From Cognatishimia activa (GTDB taxonomy: Bacteria; Pseudomonadota; Alphaproteobacteria; Rhodobacterales; Rhodobacteraceae): a stretch of DNA of 64,000 bases. The stretch spans positions 434,001-498,000 of the forward strand of contig NZ_CP060010.1 of the NCBI RefSeq assembly GCF_017798205.1, in the 5' to 3' direction. Made by a program: the position numbers and the translations under genes. Of this stretch, positions 17,387 to 24,881 are shown in pieces (within the stretch, counting starts at the first letter, position 1; every line of letters begins with the position of its first letter). The notes beneath the pieces were generated by a model that worked only from the letters and a program-made list of their open reading frames with translations, was not told where the DNA came from and did no database searches.

Positions 17387-18478
17387 TTATTTAGCCACCC
17401 AGCTGTCGCTGAATAATGCCCTATACCCGTTCGAGGGATCAAAACGCCAATCTACGCCACCGTCCTCTTTGGAATTGACTTTCGTTACCAATTTCGTCGG
17501 AGCCACGAACAGCTGTGTTTTCAAGCCCTGCATCTTCCGGTTAAGCTCATAGGCCAATTGCCAACCCTGAAAGTTTAGTGGTTCCGGAACGGTTGCGGAT
17601 TGAAAAAGATCACTCTCGATACGTTGATAAGCAGATGCACTACCATCGCCTGCCGATACGTTAACCAAATCCCCAATGGCACGGTCCTCGGAAAGACTGA
17701 GCGGTAAGAATGCGCCATCGAAATACAAATCGTTGATGCCCAAGCTGACATTCCAAAGATCCCCATATGTATCTTGCAAGCGTGAAACAACGTCAGGCAT
17801 TACTTCGGAGGTTTGGTCTAGGCGGACATCTACAACTTCCAGAAGTTGACATGTCGCGCATAGGTCAATTATCCGAGCCATCTCATTTGATTTTTCCAGA
17901 GCGATTTCGAAACGGCTGTCCGTGAATATGACCGCACCTGCTCTACGATTGGTGGCGACAATTGCATAACTTGTTGCAACTTGTGCGACTTGCAAAGGAT
18001 TTGTTGTAATGTTGTTGAATACAGGTGTTCCGTGAATTTGACCGGGATAGGCCGAAGCGTGCCATCCTATGATCTTGGTTCCTTCTCCCGAAATCACGTT
18101 CAGGGGGCCCAAGTGGTCTATTGCGTTGAAGCCCCCCAAAACTAACCCATCTGGAGCAAGCCGTGCGATGCGGTCCAACGCCTCTTCGATTTTGGATTGA
18201 TCTCCTCGGGCGTCAATGATTTCCAAAGACCAATCGAGTTTCGAAACAGCTTCCTTCAGCCCCTCCGCAACTGAGAGGATTCCCGAATTTTGCAGGTTCG
18301 CTGCTAGATAAACCACGTGCTTCTTTGACAGAGCCGCTGCGTCTTCTACCGGGAAATTCCAACTCGACGCTGGCCTCAAAGCCTCTGCAACAATTGCCTC
18401 ATGATTAATTGCCTCAGATGCAAGTGATGGCAGTGCAAAGAAACACGCGGCAATACTTGATAAAGTCCTAAAGGGCAT
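17387..18478 (-). CDS. Periplasmic sugar-binding-like sensor protein (Peripla_BP_4 / LuxP-like fold)
   Basis: A 363-residue exported protein with a signal peptide (MPFRTLSSIAACFFALPSLAS). The mature part has the alternating strand-helix pattern of type I periplasmic binding proteins: KHVVYLAANLQNSGILSVAEGLKEA, then LAPDGLVLGGFNAIDHLG and RAGAVIFTDSRFEIALEKSNEMA. A CATC motif near residue 200 could form a disulfide. No ABC permease or ATPase is nearby; instead it lies between two histidine kinase genes, overlapping the upstream one by 11 bp and abutting the downstream one. I infer that it is a ligand-sensing accessory for the membrane kinase rather than a transport receptor. The ligand is unknown. 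Confidence 0.82.
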   Translation of the reverse strand: MPFRTLSSIAACFFALPSLASEAINHEAIVAEALRPASSWNFPVEDAAALSKKHVVYLAANLQNSGILSVAEGLKEAVSKLDWSLEIIDARGDQSKIEEALDRIARLAPDGLVLGGFNAIDHLGPLNVISGEGTKIIGWHASAYPGQIHGTPVFNNITTNPLQVAQVATSYAIVATNRRAGAVIFTDSRFEIALEKSNEMARIIDLCATCQLLEVVDVRLDQTSEVMPDVVSRLQDTYGDLWNVSLGINDLYFDGAFLPLSLSEDRAIGDLVNVSAGDGSASAYQRIESDLFQSATVPEPLNFQGWQLAYELNRKMQGLKTQLFVAPTKLVTKVNSKEDGGVDWRFDPSNGYRALFSDSWVAK

Positions 18479-19649
18479 CTTGCTGGCTCTCCTTCATCAA
18501 AGATTGGGGATTTTCCGGCAACAGCTCGTGCTTTGGTAGTTCTAAGCTGACCGTTGTCCCATTGGCGACACTGGAGGAAACGCGTAAGTTTCCAGACTGT
18601 CTTTCCATACATTTCCTAGCGAATGGCAATCCTAGGCCAAGCCCTTCGGCTACGCCGTTGTTTGACAAGTCCGACTTGGAAAACGGGCGTAAAGCTCTTT
18701 CGATTTGAGCTGGCGACATGCCCGGACCTTCATCTGTAACTCTAATCTCCAAACCATTTTCACGCTCTCTGGCTTCCACAACGATCTTTCCGCCAGGCTC
18801 GGTTACATTAAGGCTATTGAGGATGATTTGCTCTAAAGCGTTCATCGTTGAATATGGGTCAAGACGCCACAACTTGAGACCAATATGATCAATGATTTCA
18901 ATGTGTTTTTGTTTTGCGGCGTCGCGAACCGACTTGCGTTCGGTTACGCTGACCATCATTCTTTCGGCGTGTGCGGCTTTAAGCTCAGGCGGATTTCCTT
19001 CGCTCATGGAAAGGGTTCCAATTGCCAAATTTGTTTTTGACAGTAGTTCGTTTCCAGCTTCGAAAATATACTCTGCCACTGACATGACAGCCTCTCTTTC
19101 GAATTTGATTTGCTCGTCAAGGAGCAACGAAGAGAATCCAATCACTGCATTCAAAGGCGTACGCATTTCATGCGCCACCAATCGCAGAGTATTGGATAGT
19201 TCGTTTCCACTAATCTCGTTCAAATCGCCTTCGTTTTCGGAGGTTGTTGAACCCGATGTGGTGAGCATTTGGCGAAGCAAATCAACGAGATAATCAAGCT
19301 GTATCGGTTTATCTAGAAACTCACTTACACTGAGGCGCAAAGCCTCCTGAACCTCTTTTTTTGTCGCATTCCCAGAAGCGATGATAACGGGTGTCTCGCT
19401 CGTTGGGTTCGGTAGATCCCGAAGCTTCGACACAAGCTGAAGCCCAGACATTTTCGGCATTTTAATGTCAGTGACTAGGGCGGAACAGTCCCCACCTTCT
19501 GAAATGTATTCTAGCGCGTCTTCCGGCCTTGCGAATGGGCGACAAACTAACCCTTCGTCAACAAGTGCATCCGACAGAGCGACTAGTGTGTCTTCGTCAT
19601 CTTCTACAAGTACAATTGTACTCAGTTCGATAGGGAGGGAGTTTTTCAT
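18468..19649 (-). CDS. Hybrid receiver-histidine kinase (REC-HisKA-HATPase), cytosolic
   Basis: A 393-residue protein from ATG 19649; the longer frame to 19868 reads into the HNH remnant and is rejected. The N-terminal receiver domain (STIVLVEDDEDTL... VTDIKMPKMSG, phospho-Asp about residue 58) is followed by a kinase core with acceptor His (VAHEMRTPLNAVIGF) and an ATPase domain (VTDEGPGMSP...GLGLPFARKCME). There are no membrane segments. Such REC-first kinases relay a phosphate from another kinase, here presumably the membrane kinase two genes downstream. It is the first gene of the operon. The sequence before its start has no clear ribosome site, and the promoter zone is only about 160 bp before HNH remnant B. 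Confidence 0.85.
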   Translation of the reverse strand: MKNSLPIELSTIVLVEDDEDTLVALSDALVDEGLVCRPFARPEDALEYISEGGDCSALVTDIKMPKMSGLQLVSKLRDLPNPTSETPVIIASGNATKKEVQEALRLSVSEFLDKPIQLDYLVDLLRQMLTTSGSTTSENEGDLNEISGNELSNTLRLVAHEMRTPLNAVIGFSSLLLDEQIKFEREAVMSVAEYIFEAGNELLSKTNLAIGTLSMSEGNPPELKAAHAERMMVSVTERKSVRDAAKQKHIEIIDHIGLKLWRLDPYSTMNALEQIILNSLNVTEPGGKIVVEARERENGLEIRVTDEGPGMSPAQIERALRPFSKSDLSNNGVAEGLGLGLPFARKCMERQSGNLRVSSSVANGTTVSLELPKHELLPENPQSLMKESQQDAL

Positions 19650-19815
19650 TGGCAGAGATTGTTCGTTGGCGATGTATTCTGGGCGACAAGCACCCCTTTT
19701 TCGAGTGATACGGGATACGAGAACTGAGCACTGCACGCGCTTGGATATCCTCTGGTACAAACGGATAGCCAATAACTCGTTTGAACGCTGCGGACGTGCG
19801 GTGGTTAAACAAACG

Positions 19816-19929
19816 CGCACCTGCATCAACCCACACCACCTCACGCGGGGGGATCGCCGGGACAACAAGCATGACGATTGGACCAGAGCGGCCTACGGAG
19901 TGGATCACGCCTTGCTACCCCGTGAGTGA
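19816..19929 (+). pseudogene. HNH endonuclease fragment, copy B
   Basis: Only the last 37 codons remain, in frame to the TGA at 19927-19929, including CINPHHLTRGDRRDNKHDD and the conserved tail HALLPRE. The first His-Cys part of the motif is gone, so no function is expected. The join lies about 170 bp upstream of the REC-kinase start. Confidence 0.8.
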
Positions 19930-19973
19930 GGCGCGGCCGCATTAGCAAAGAGCACACCCGCCACACCCAAACA

Positions 19974-20133
19974 GGGGCATTTTCGGGGGCATTCTGGGCC
20001 TCCATGGCCCGACTGCACCTAGCAAACACTCAAGAAAGGAAGATGGCTGGGGTGGTAGGATACCTTGCTTCTCGATACTTCCCTTCGGCTTTCCTGCAGC
20101 CCTTAGCAAACTGGGGCACTTTCGGGGGCATTT
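19974..20133 (+). repeat. Repeat boxes 1 and 2 of the HNH element (copy B)
   Basis: Box 1 (19974-19995) and box 2 (20113-20133) share the pattern GGGGCA[T/C]TTTC followed by GGGGGCATT. Each box is itself two near-direct half repeats of GGGGCATT. Box 1 also occurs at 15002-15023 (inverted relative to its HNH), 30690-30711 and 33086-33107; box 2 also at 30552-30572. Paired direct repeats of this kind resemble iterons or recombinase sites. Confidence 0.65.
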
Positions 20134-20288
20134 CTTAGGCTCGGTGACATGGGGCACCTCGAACATCCCAGCCATACCTTAGGAGGCCTTTCTGGCCTTC
20201 TCTGTGGGCTTTTCTCGGGGGGGCTCTCCGAAGGCCTCTCTCTGAGGCGCTGTCTGCAGGTCCCTCCGTACGTGGGTATCCTAATAGG

Positions 20289-20441
20289 TACCAGTAATGG
20301 GAGATAGGGGAGAAGAAAGAAGAAAGAAGAAAGAAGGAGTGGGCAGGAAAGAGCAAGCAGTCAATGGCGCTCTGGGACAGTCCCCCGCTCCGCAGGTGCT
20401 GCGCTACAAATAAGTACCAGTAATGGGAGATGGGGGGGGGG
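20289..20441. repeat. Purine-rich tract, GAAGAAA heptamers and a duplicated 17-mer
   Basis: TACCAGTAATGGGAGAT occurs at 20289-20305 and again at 20415-20431, and once on the other strand at 30362-30378. Between them lie three tandem GAAGAAA heptamers (20312-20332) in a nearly pure purine stretch, and the second copy runs into about ten G. It follows the right end of element remnant B. Such tracts can form triplex or slipped DNA. Confidence 0.6.
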
Positions 20442-20611
20442 AGAAGGATAAAGAAGACAGTTGAGCAGGACGTACTCCTTTCGTCAATCTTCGTTAGCCT
20501 CCGTGGTGTGGTGGGAGGGTACGAAAGAAGTGTTGATGAAAGGAGTGGGTGCAGCGAATGATCGGAGTGAGCCCAAACCTACCAAGTTTCTGCAATGTGG
20601 TGAATGTCGGC

Positions 20612-21547
20612 TTAAGGTGTCCGGGAGGCGCTTACGATCTGCTTCATGTGGCGCATGTCGGTGCCGCAACACCCTCCTAAAACCTGAATTTGAGGAAAGC
20701 GCCGCCTGATATCAGACAACTGCTCACCCAACTCGGTCGGATTGCCGTCGTCCAGTTCTTCAGCTTCGTCCAGTTCGGCATGGCTGCAGCGTGACGCATT
20801 GGCAATGATACCTCCCACGCGCTGCATCCACGGTGCGACTTCGAGGACTCCCGAGAAATGCTCAGGATGCGCACAGTTGATCATGTAGTAGGCTGCATAG
20901 TTATCAGTCGCACCGTCGACCTCTGATATTGCATCCTCAAGCGACGCGCCGGTTGGCAACCGTCCGTCTGTTTCCACAGTGAAAGAAATGACCACCGGAA
21001 GCTCAAACCTGCGTGCCGCCCTGACGATACCAATCGCCTCAGATGGGTACGCCAAAGTGTATCCGCTGATCACATCCACATCTGTGTCTGCCAGTACGGC
21101 TATTTGCTCCGAATGATAGCGTTCCGCCTCATCCGCGCTCATTTGCGCTTCAGGCGCGTATGCATCGTCGCGTGGTCCGATATTCGCACTGATGATTGTC
21201 GGAGCATGGTCGCTTGCTGCACGAACTGCCGCCATCATGGCGATTGCGTCTTGATTAAGCTGCTTGAGTTCGCCGAAGTCATACCCAATTGCAGCTCCGC
21301 GGTCCCGGTTTGCCACCCATGTCGGGCTTTCAAGGATGACACCAGAATGCGTTTCCTTGCCCAGAGCGATCAGGTCTTTCAGATATCCCTCGAGAAGCTT
21401 TCGACCCTCCGTGGTTTTCAAAAGCGGGTATGAAGCAAAGCCGGGCAAATCGACGCCCTGATTGAATATTAGGTCGGTTTCCATCCCGACGTAGGCCAAA
21501 AAAAGATCGGCATTGCTGGGAAGGAAAGTATCTCGGTAGATTGACAT
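20612..21547 (-). CDS. Homocysteine S-methyltransferase family protein
   Basis: This 311-residue protein (from ATG 21547; an in-frame ATG at 21601 is possible, neither has a strong ribosome site) should methylate homocysteine or a related thiol in the cytosol. The fold signature GMETDLIFNQGVDLPGFASYPLL is at the N-terminus. Zinc ligands are a Cys in YMINCAHPEHF and the Cys pair of LGGCCGTDMRH near the C-terminus. The extreme C-terminus (SASRTP) may have been replaced, because foreign repeat sequence begins directly after the stop. A SAM-dependent methyltransferase lies 120 bp upstream on the same strand, hinting at a shared methyl-transfer role, possibly S-methylmethionine or dimethylsulfonio compounds. 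Confidence 0.88.
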   Translation of the reverse strand: MSIYRDTFLPSNADLFLAYVGMETDLIFNQGVDLPGFASYPLLKTTEGRKLLEGYLKDLIALGKETHSGVILESPTWVANRDRGAAIGYDFGELKQLNQDAIAMMAAVRAASDHAPTIISANIGPRDDAYAPEAQMSADEAERYHSEQIAVLADTDVDVISGYTLAYPSEAIGIVRAARRFELPVVISFTVETDGRLPTGASLEDAISEVDGATDNYAAYYMINCAHPEHFSGVLEVAPWMQRVGGIIANASRCSHAELDEAEELDDGNPTELGEQLSDIRRRFPQIQVLGGCCGTDMRHMKQIVSASRTP

Positions 21548-21670
21548 CGTAATGAACCAGTCGCGTGAAGTGTCCTTAGACCATAACAGCCGGCGCATCA
21601 TGTGTCACTGATCCACACGTAAGAAGCGGCCATTGACGCAGCCGCAGCGAATTGGCGCTTTGTCCCGCAA

Positions 21671-22471
21671 TTATCCTCTTCGGCCGATAAGAGTTGCGAA
21701 GACCTGATAGCCATACAAAGTACCATTGCGCGCGCGTCGACGGTATTCTGAAACCAGCCCATCATGCAGTTCCTGGCTGATTTCCCCTCGCTCCATCAGC
21801 ACTTTGCCCGTTTCTACCACCCAGGGGAGCATTTGGTCGTTGTCAAGCACGCTGCGGCTCTGAAAGCTGAAGTCCTCGACGTTGAATCCAGCATCGGAAA
21901 CGAGCTTCTGAAGTTTGGCCACCGCATGCGGGTCTGTGACGAATTCCCGAACAAATATCTTTGCGCATGCATCGAGCGGGTCATATGGGAAATTTCCAAG
22001 AGACGCTTTCGAAAAATCAGCATCGCAAACGACTAGTACCCCGCCGGTCTTCAATACGCGCGAGGCCTCTATCAATAGTGGAGTCGGGTCTTCTACATGC
22101 GTCAGAACAGTATGCATGATTAGGTTGTCGACGCTTTCATCCTTCAGCGGCAGTGACGCACCATCTGCGACTTCAAACGTGACGTTGCCGTGGCCTGTGA
22201 CCCGCGCCTTGGCCTCTTTGACGAAGCCATGCGATGGCTCGAAACCAATAACGCGAGCTGGGTTTGCTCTTTCTGCTACGCGGCGGGTGACAGCCCCCGC
22301 ACCGCATCCAACCTCAACAGTCAAGCTGTCCTCTGGAAACGTGAGCTTGCTCAAGTAGCTCGCAACTATCAATTCCATTGTAGGATCGGACTGGCGTTCA
22401 TCCATTGAGTCCGCGAAAGACGAAATAAACTCTTCGCCTGCTGCATCAACATCTTGAAACGGGTCTGGCAT
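21671..22471 (-). CDS. Class I SAM-dependent methyltransferase
   Basis: A 266-residue cytosolic enzyme with the Rossmann SAM-binding motif I (VEVGCGAGAVTRRVAE, residues about 56-72), motif II (VIGFEPSHGFVKEAKARV), and motif IV region (DGASLPLKDESVDNLIMHTVLTHVEDP), typical of the Methyltransf_11/25 group. The start at 22471 has AGGAGA nine bases before it. Substrate cannot be assigned; in this family small metabolites are common. It precedes the homocysteine methyltransferase gene. The intact integrase module begins only about 90 bp upstream, so its native promoter may be partly replaced. Confidence 0.85.
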   Translation of the reverse strand: MPDPFQDVDAAGEEFISSFADSMDERQSDPTMELIVASYLSKLTFPEDSLTVEVGCGAGAVTRRVAERANPARVIGFEPSHGFVKEAKARVTGHGNVTFEVADGASLPLKDESVDNLIMHTVLTHVEDPTPLLIEASRVLKTGGVLVVCDADFSKASLGNFPYDPLDACAKIFVREFVTDPHAVAKLQKLVSDAGFNVEDFSFQSRSVLDNDQMLPWVVETGKVLMERGEISQELHDGLVSEYRRRARNGTLYGYQVFATLIGRRG

Positions 22472-22582
22472 CTCGATCGATCTCCTAAAAGAACACGAAG
22501 CGATTGAAGCACAATTGAAGCCTATATCGTTAGAGCTTTTCTCCTTTTAGTTATGAATTCGACAAAACCGAGCAAAACCAAG

Positions 22583-22622
22583 CATCTGAATAAAGAGAAC
22601 TCTTAGAGGAGATATTCAGATG
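22583..22622 (+). promoter_or_regulatory. 10-bp inverted repeat containing the start codon (copy 2)
   Basis: CATCTGAATA (22583-22592) and TATTCAGATG (22613-22622), the latter ending in the ATG of the first ORF. The only change inside the interval from copy 1 is G to A in the ribosome site (AGAGGAGA instead of GGAGGAGA). Conservation of both arms supports a structural role. Confidence 0.6.
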
Positions 22623-22850
22623 TTCAGCTCTTTCACGCTGTGGTGCGTGTTGGGGGTCAGCTTGCGGCTGGCCCTTTTTCTTTTCCTACGATGGAAGTGG
22701 GACGTGAGGCCGATAATACCCAACGGCCTGTCCTACTGCATTGTCCTGCTGGCCGTGATGCCTTCGTGGATGCAGCCAGTGCCTCTCCCGCTACCGATGT
22801 CTCTGGCACTCGGCTTCGTCCTCCCGGACCTCTTGCTGGCGAGATCATGA
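22620..22850 (+). CDS. Small hydrophobic membrane protein of integrase module (copy 2)
   Basis: A 76-residue protein with hydrophobic segments at about 4-24 and 37-72 separated by the basic RWKWDVRPIIPNG segment; likely two to three membrane passes. No family recognised. It opens the integrase operon and its start codon lies in an inverted repeat. Small membrane proteins ahead of integrases could be superinfection-exclusion or toxin-like products, but nothing in the sequence proves either. It differs from copy 1 only by conservative changes. Confidence 0.6.
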   Translation: MFSSFTLWCVLGVSLRLALFLFLRWKWDVRPIIPNGLSYCIVLLAVMPSWMQPVPLPLPMSLALGFVLPDLLLARS

Positions 22851-22851
22851 C

Positions 22852-23055
22852 ATGGACCTCCATCCCGGAGACCATGTGGTCATCAGGGCCTTCGACGACA
22901 TCCCAGAACACCTCTTCCTCGTGGATGAGGTCTATGACGATTGCGTTGGTGGCTACTCTTTAACTGGCCCGCTCGAAGGTGAGTACGGCGAGCCAGACTT
23001 CGACATGATCTTGCGAAAGATCACTTCCCGCATTTTTAAACCGAAAGGAACCTGA
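22852..23055 (+). CDS. Small acidic protein of integrase module (copy 2)
   Basis: A 67-residue soluble protein starting one base after the preceding TGA and ending 3 bp before the integrase ATG. It has a likely beta-rich N-terminal half (GDHVVIRAFDD, LFLVDEVY) and a basic tail (RKITSRIFKPKG). No family recognised. Its position suggests a directionality or regulatory factor for the recombinase, though it has no evident helix-turn-helix. Confidence 0.55.
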   Translation: MDLHPGDHVVIRAFDDIPEHLFLVDEVYDDCVGGYSLTGPLEGEYGEPDFDMILRKITSRIFKPKGT

Positions 23056-23058
23056 CAG

Positions 23059-24318
23059 ATGTCAGCACAGATCCGCTATGCCTATCTGAAAGGTCAGACT
23101 TGGCTCTATCGCCGCAACTACCCAAAGGATGTTGCTGCCCTCCTGGGCCAGAAGGCCCTCAAACAATCCCTGAAGACCGGAGACCTCAAGCTTGCTCGGA
23201 AAAGGGCGGCAGAGGTCAACACCCAGTACGAGAAGACTGTCGAGGAGGCCCTCTCTGGCGCTCTCTTGCTGCCTTCCTCCTCTGGATGGTCCCGCCACTC
23301 GGAAGAGGCTCTCGCTCGTCTACGTGACAGTCTGCAGCACTCTGAGCAAGCCGGCTTCGTGAAGAAGATCGCAAAGGACACGACTGTGGAGAGTGCCTCT
23401 CGCCGTTATTTGCACCGACGTATCCGCGAACTCCGGCCCGGTGGCTTTAAGAGTGTTCGTTACTCCGTGGAGCTCTTTGCCTCCAACCACGGAGAGAAGA
23501 AGCTCTCGGAACTGATGAAGGAGGACGGGAAGGAGTTCCTGTCCCTCATCTCGAAGCTCAGTGCCAACATCGGGAAGTCCCAGACAACGCGGGGCCTCTC
23601 GCTCGATGCAGCAGTCACGTGGTCGATGGGTCGAAGAGATCACATCACGGGGCGCACCCAGAGACGTATCTGGGCACAGGTGAACCAGTGGCTCACGTGG
23701 TGTGTCTATGAGGACTTACTGGAGGCCAATCCCTTTGCGCATGTTCGCTTCGAAGCCAAGATCCGTCCTCAGCCCTATGCTGTGCCAACGGATGACGAGG
23801 TGAAGAAGCTCCTTGGTGCGAGAGAGCATATCATTGCTGATGTGATGAAGCTCTGTCTCTTCTCTGGGATGCGAGCGGGTGAAGCAGCAGGGCTCCTAGC
23901 GGAGGACATCGTGGACAAGGGCCCAGCAGGGCTCTTCTTCCATCTTCGTCCCAACCACCTGCGTCTTCTAAAGACCGAGGCGGCAGAACGGTGGGTTCCG
24001 GTGCATCCTGAGCTACTGGCATTGTTGAAAAATACACAAGGACCGCTCTTTCCGGACCTCACGGTGAACGACATCACCAAGCGCTTTGCTTTACTTCGGA
24101 AAAGGCTGAAGATCGAGAGACCTGGTCTGGTGTTCCACAGCGCCCGCAAGTGGTTCATAACTCAGTGCGAAAGAACTGGAGCTCCAGAGCACTTCACTGC
24201 CAGTATTGTAGGACACTCAGCGGCTCGTTCTGAGAACGGGATCACCTACTCGCTCTACTCAGCAGGCATCTCGGATCAGCAGAAGCGCGACTTAGTGGAC
24301 AGGGTCGCTGCACCATGA
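23059..24318 (+). CDS. Tyrosine recombinase / site-specific integrase
   Basis: A 419-residue phage-type integrase. The N-terminus (MSAQIRYAYLKGQTWLYRRN) looks like the DUF6538 or arm-binding type found in alphaproteobacterial integrases, followed by a core-binding region at about 95-230 and the catalytic domain at about 240-415. Catalytic residues are visible: Arg in LFSGMRAGEAAGL, the His-x-x-Arg box in HSARKWFITQCERTG, the second His in SIVGHSAARS, and the nucleophile Tyr in the YSLYSAG segment. AAGGA lies upstream of the start. All key residues are present, so it is probably active. The first 26 codons are duplicated at 6318. Confidence 0.93.
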   Translation: MSAQIRYAYLKGQTWLYRRNYPKDVAALLGQKALKQSLKTGDLKLARKRAAEVNTQYEKTVEEALSGALLLPSSSGWSRHSEEALARLRDSLQHSEQAGFVKKIAKDTTVESASRRYLHRRIRELRPGGFKSVRYSVELFASNHGEKKLSELMKEDGKEFLSLISKLSANIGKSQTTRGLSLDAAVTWSMGRRDHITGRTQRRIWAQVNQWLTWCVYEDLLEANPFAHVRFEAKIRPQPYAVPTDDEVKKLLGAREHIIADVMKLCLFSGMRAGEAAGLLAEDIVDKGPAGLFFHLRPNHLRLLKTEAAERWVPVHPELLALLKNTQGPLFPDLTVNDITKRFALLRKRLKIERPGLVFHSARKWFITQCERTGAPEHFTASIVGHSAARSENGITYSLYSAGISDQQKRDLVDRVAAP

Positions 24319-24488
24319 TCCCTGATATCGAAGCCTTCGAGGAACGCGCTGCCATTGCTGAGTACGATGGCGGGCTTACCAGAAAGCGCGCTGAGGATGT
24401 CGCGGCTCAGGGACAGGGCTTTCCAACACGGCAGGACTACTGGGCTTGGCTGGCAGAGTATGTGCTCAACGAGAGGCTACCACCGTGA
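24315..24488 (+). CDS. 57-residue protein coupled to the integrase
   Basis: An ATGA overlap joins this frame to the integrase stop. The product begins MIPDIEAFEERAAIAEYDGG and continues with LTRKRAEDVAAQGQGF and a WAWLAEYVLNERLPP end. It is acidic and helical. The EERAAIAEYDGGLTR pattern is familiar from small ORFs next to integrases in alphaproteobacteria, but its function is not known. It ends nine bases before a strong terminator, so it closes the operon. Confidence 0.65.
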   Translation: MIPDIEAFEERAAIAEYDGGLTRKRAEDVAAQGQGFPTRQDYWAWLAEYVLNERLPP

Positions 24489-24496
24489 TCACATCT

Positions 24497-24540
24497 CCGT
24501 CCGGGCGAAAGCTCGGGCGGCGAGCTTCTTTGTTTTTTTG
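24497..24540 (+). terminator. Rho-independent terminator after the integrase operon
   Basis: A 10-bp stem (CCGTCCGGGC at 24497-24506 with GCTCGGGCGG at 24511-24520, two G-U pairs) closed by a GAAA tetraloop, followed by a T-rich tract TTCTTTGTTTTTTT at 24526-24539. Confidence 0.88.
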
Positions 24541-24881
24541 CGGAAGGCGGCTTAGCGGACGAAGCCGCCATTCGCAGCGACTGCGCCAACGGCAGCTTTC
24601 TGCGCATTGCGTCTGCAGCGAAAAGCACCATGGCGGGGTTCCTAACTTTCGGTACGTGTGCGATGGGATCGTGCCGGGAAGGCAAGAGCAGACGTTCTGA
24701 ACGGCTGGAAACGAGCATATCGCCGCACGATCGCAAGGCAGCTCTGAGCCCCGACTGAGCCTTGGTGAAGCCCACAGATTCGGTTTTCAAGACCGGCTAG
24801 TGCTCCTCAGCTGAGGGGCGCAAAGATGTCGGCTAACTGCACAAGCACTCAATAATCTCGGCAGCAACGCTTGTCCGATCG
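24541..24881. other. Gene-free stretch between integrase operon and frcK
   Basis: About 340 bp with no credible frame. It contains GC-rich sequence with GCAGC/CTGCG-type short repeats (24565-24615), similar in style to 30040-30220. A tRNA anticodon-arm-like hairpin CGGT-TTTCAAG-ACCG lies at 24781-24795, and a palindrome GCTCCTCA-GC-TGAGGGGC at 24802-24819. No full tRNA can be folded. This may be an old attachment site. Confidence 0.4.

Larger units (their letters stand above)
19816..20308 (+). mobile_element. HNH element remnant B (3' part plus downstream repeats)
   Basis: Starts inside the HNH gene at CGCACCTGC and carries its 3' end, then the repeat box 1 (19974-19995), a stretch shared with 30600-30660, repeat box 2 (20113-20133) and the conserved tail up to about 20308 (GGTATCCTAATAGGTACC region). 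The tail beyond box 1 is missing from the copy at 32673, so B and C together define the element's right end. Confidence 0.8.
22564..24540 (+). mobile_element. Integrase module (copy 2, intact)
   Basis: Four consecutive plus-strand genes (membrane ORF, acidic ORF, integrase, 57-residue ORF) with 1-3 bp gaps or overlaps, from the tandem decamers AAAACCGAGC/AAAACCAAGC at 22564-22583 to a strong terminator at 24497-24540. The first 570 bp are duplicated at 5823-6396. The att site was not located. The tail of the HNH/helicase element family may be the other part of the same element, but host genes lie between them here. Confidence 0.75.

Noticed and set aside
18468-19868. Longer form of the REC-kinase starting at 19868
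   Set aside because: The extra 73 residues read the antisense of HNH remnant B and its junction, and the receiver domain begins normally at ATG 19649.
20536-20709. Small frame MKGVGAANDRSEPKP... with a CGEC motif
   Set aside because: Resembles a zinc-ribbon start, but runs straight into the antisense of the homocysteine methyltransferase end and lacks a second Cys pair of its own; could be a truncated element gene but not supportable.
24781-24819. tRNA-like anticodon arm (Ser-UGA on the minus strand or Sec-UCA on the plus strand)
   Set aside because: Only a 4-bp arm with 7-nt loop is present; no matching D-arm, T-arm or acceptor stem could be found. At best an attachment-site remnant.
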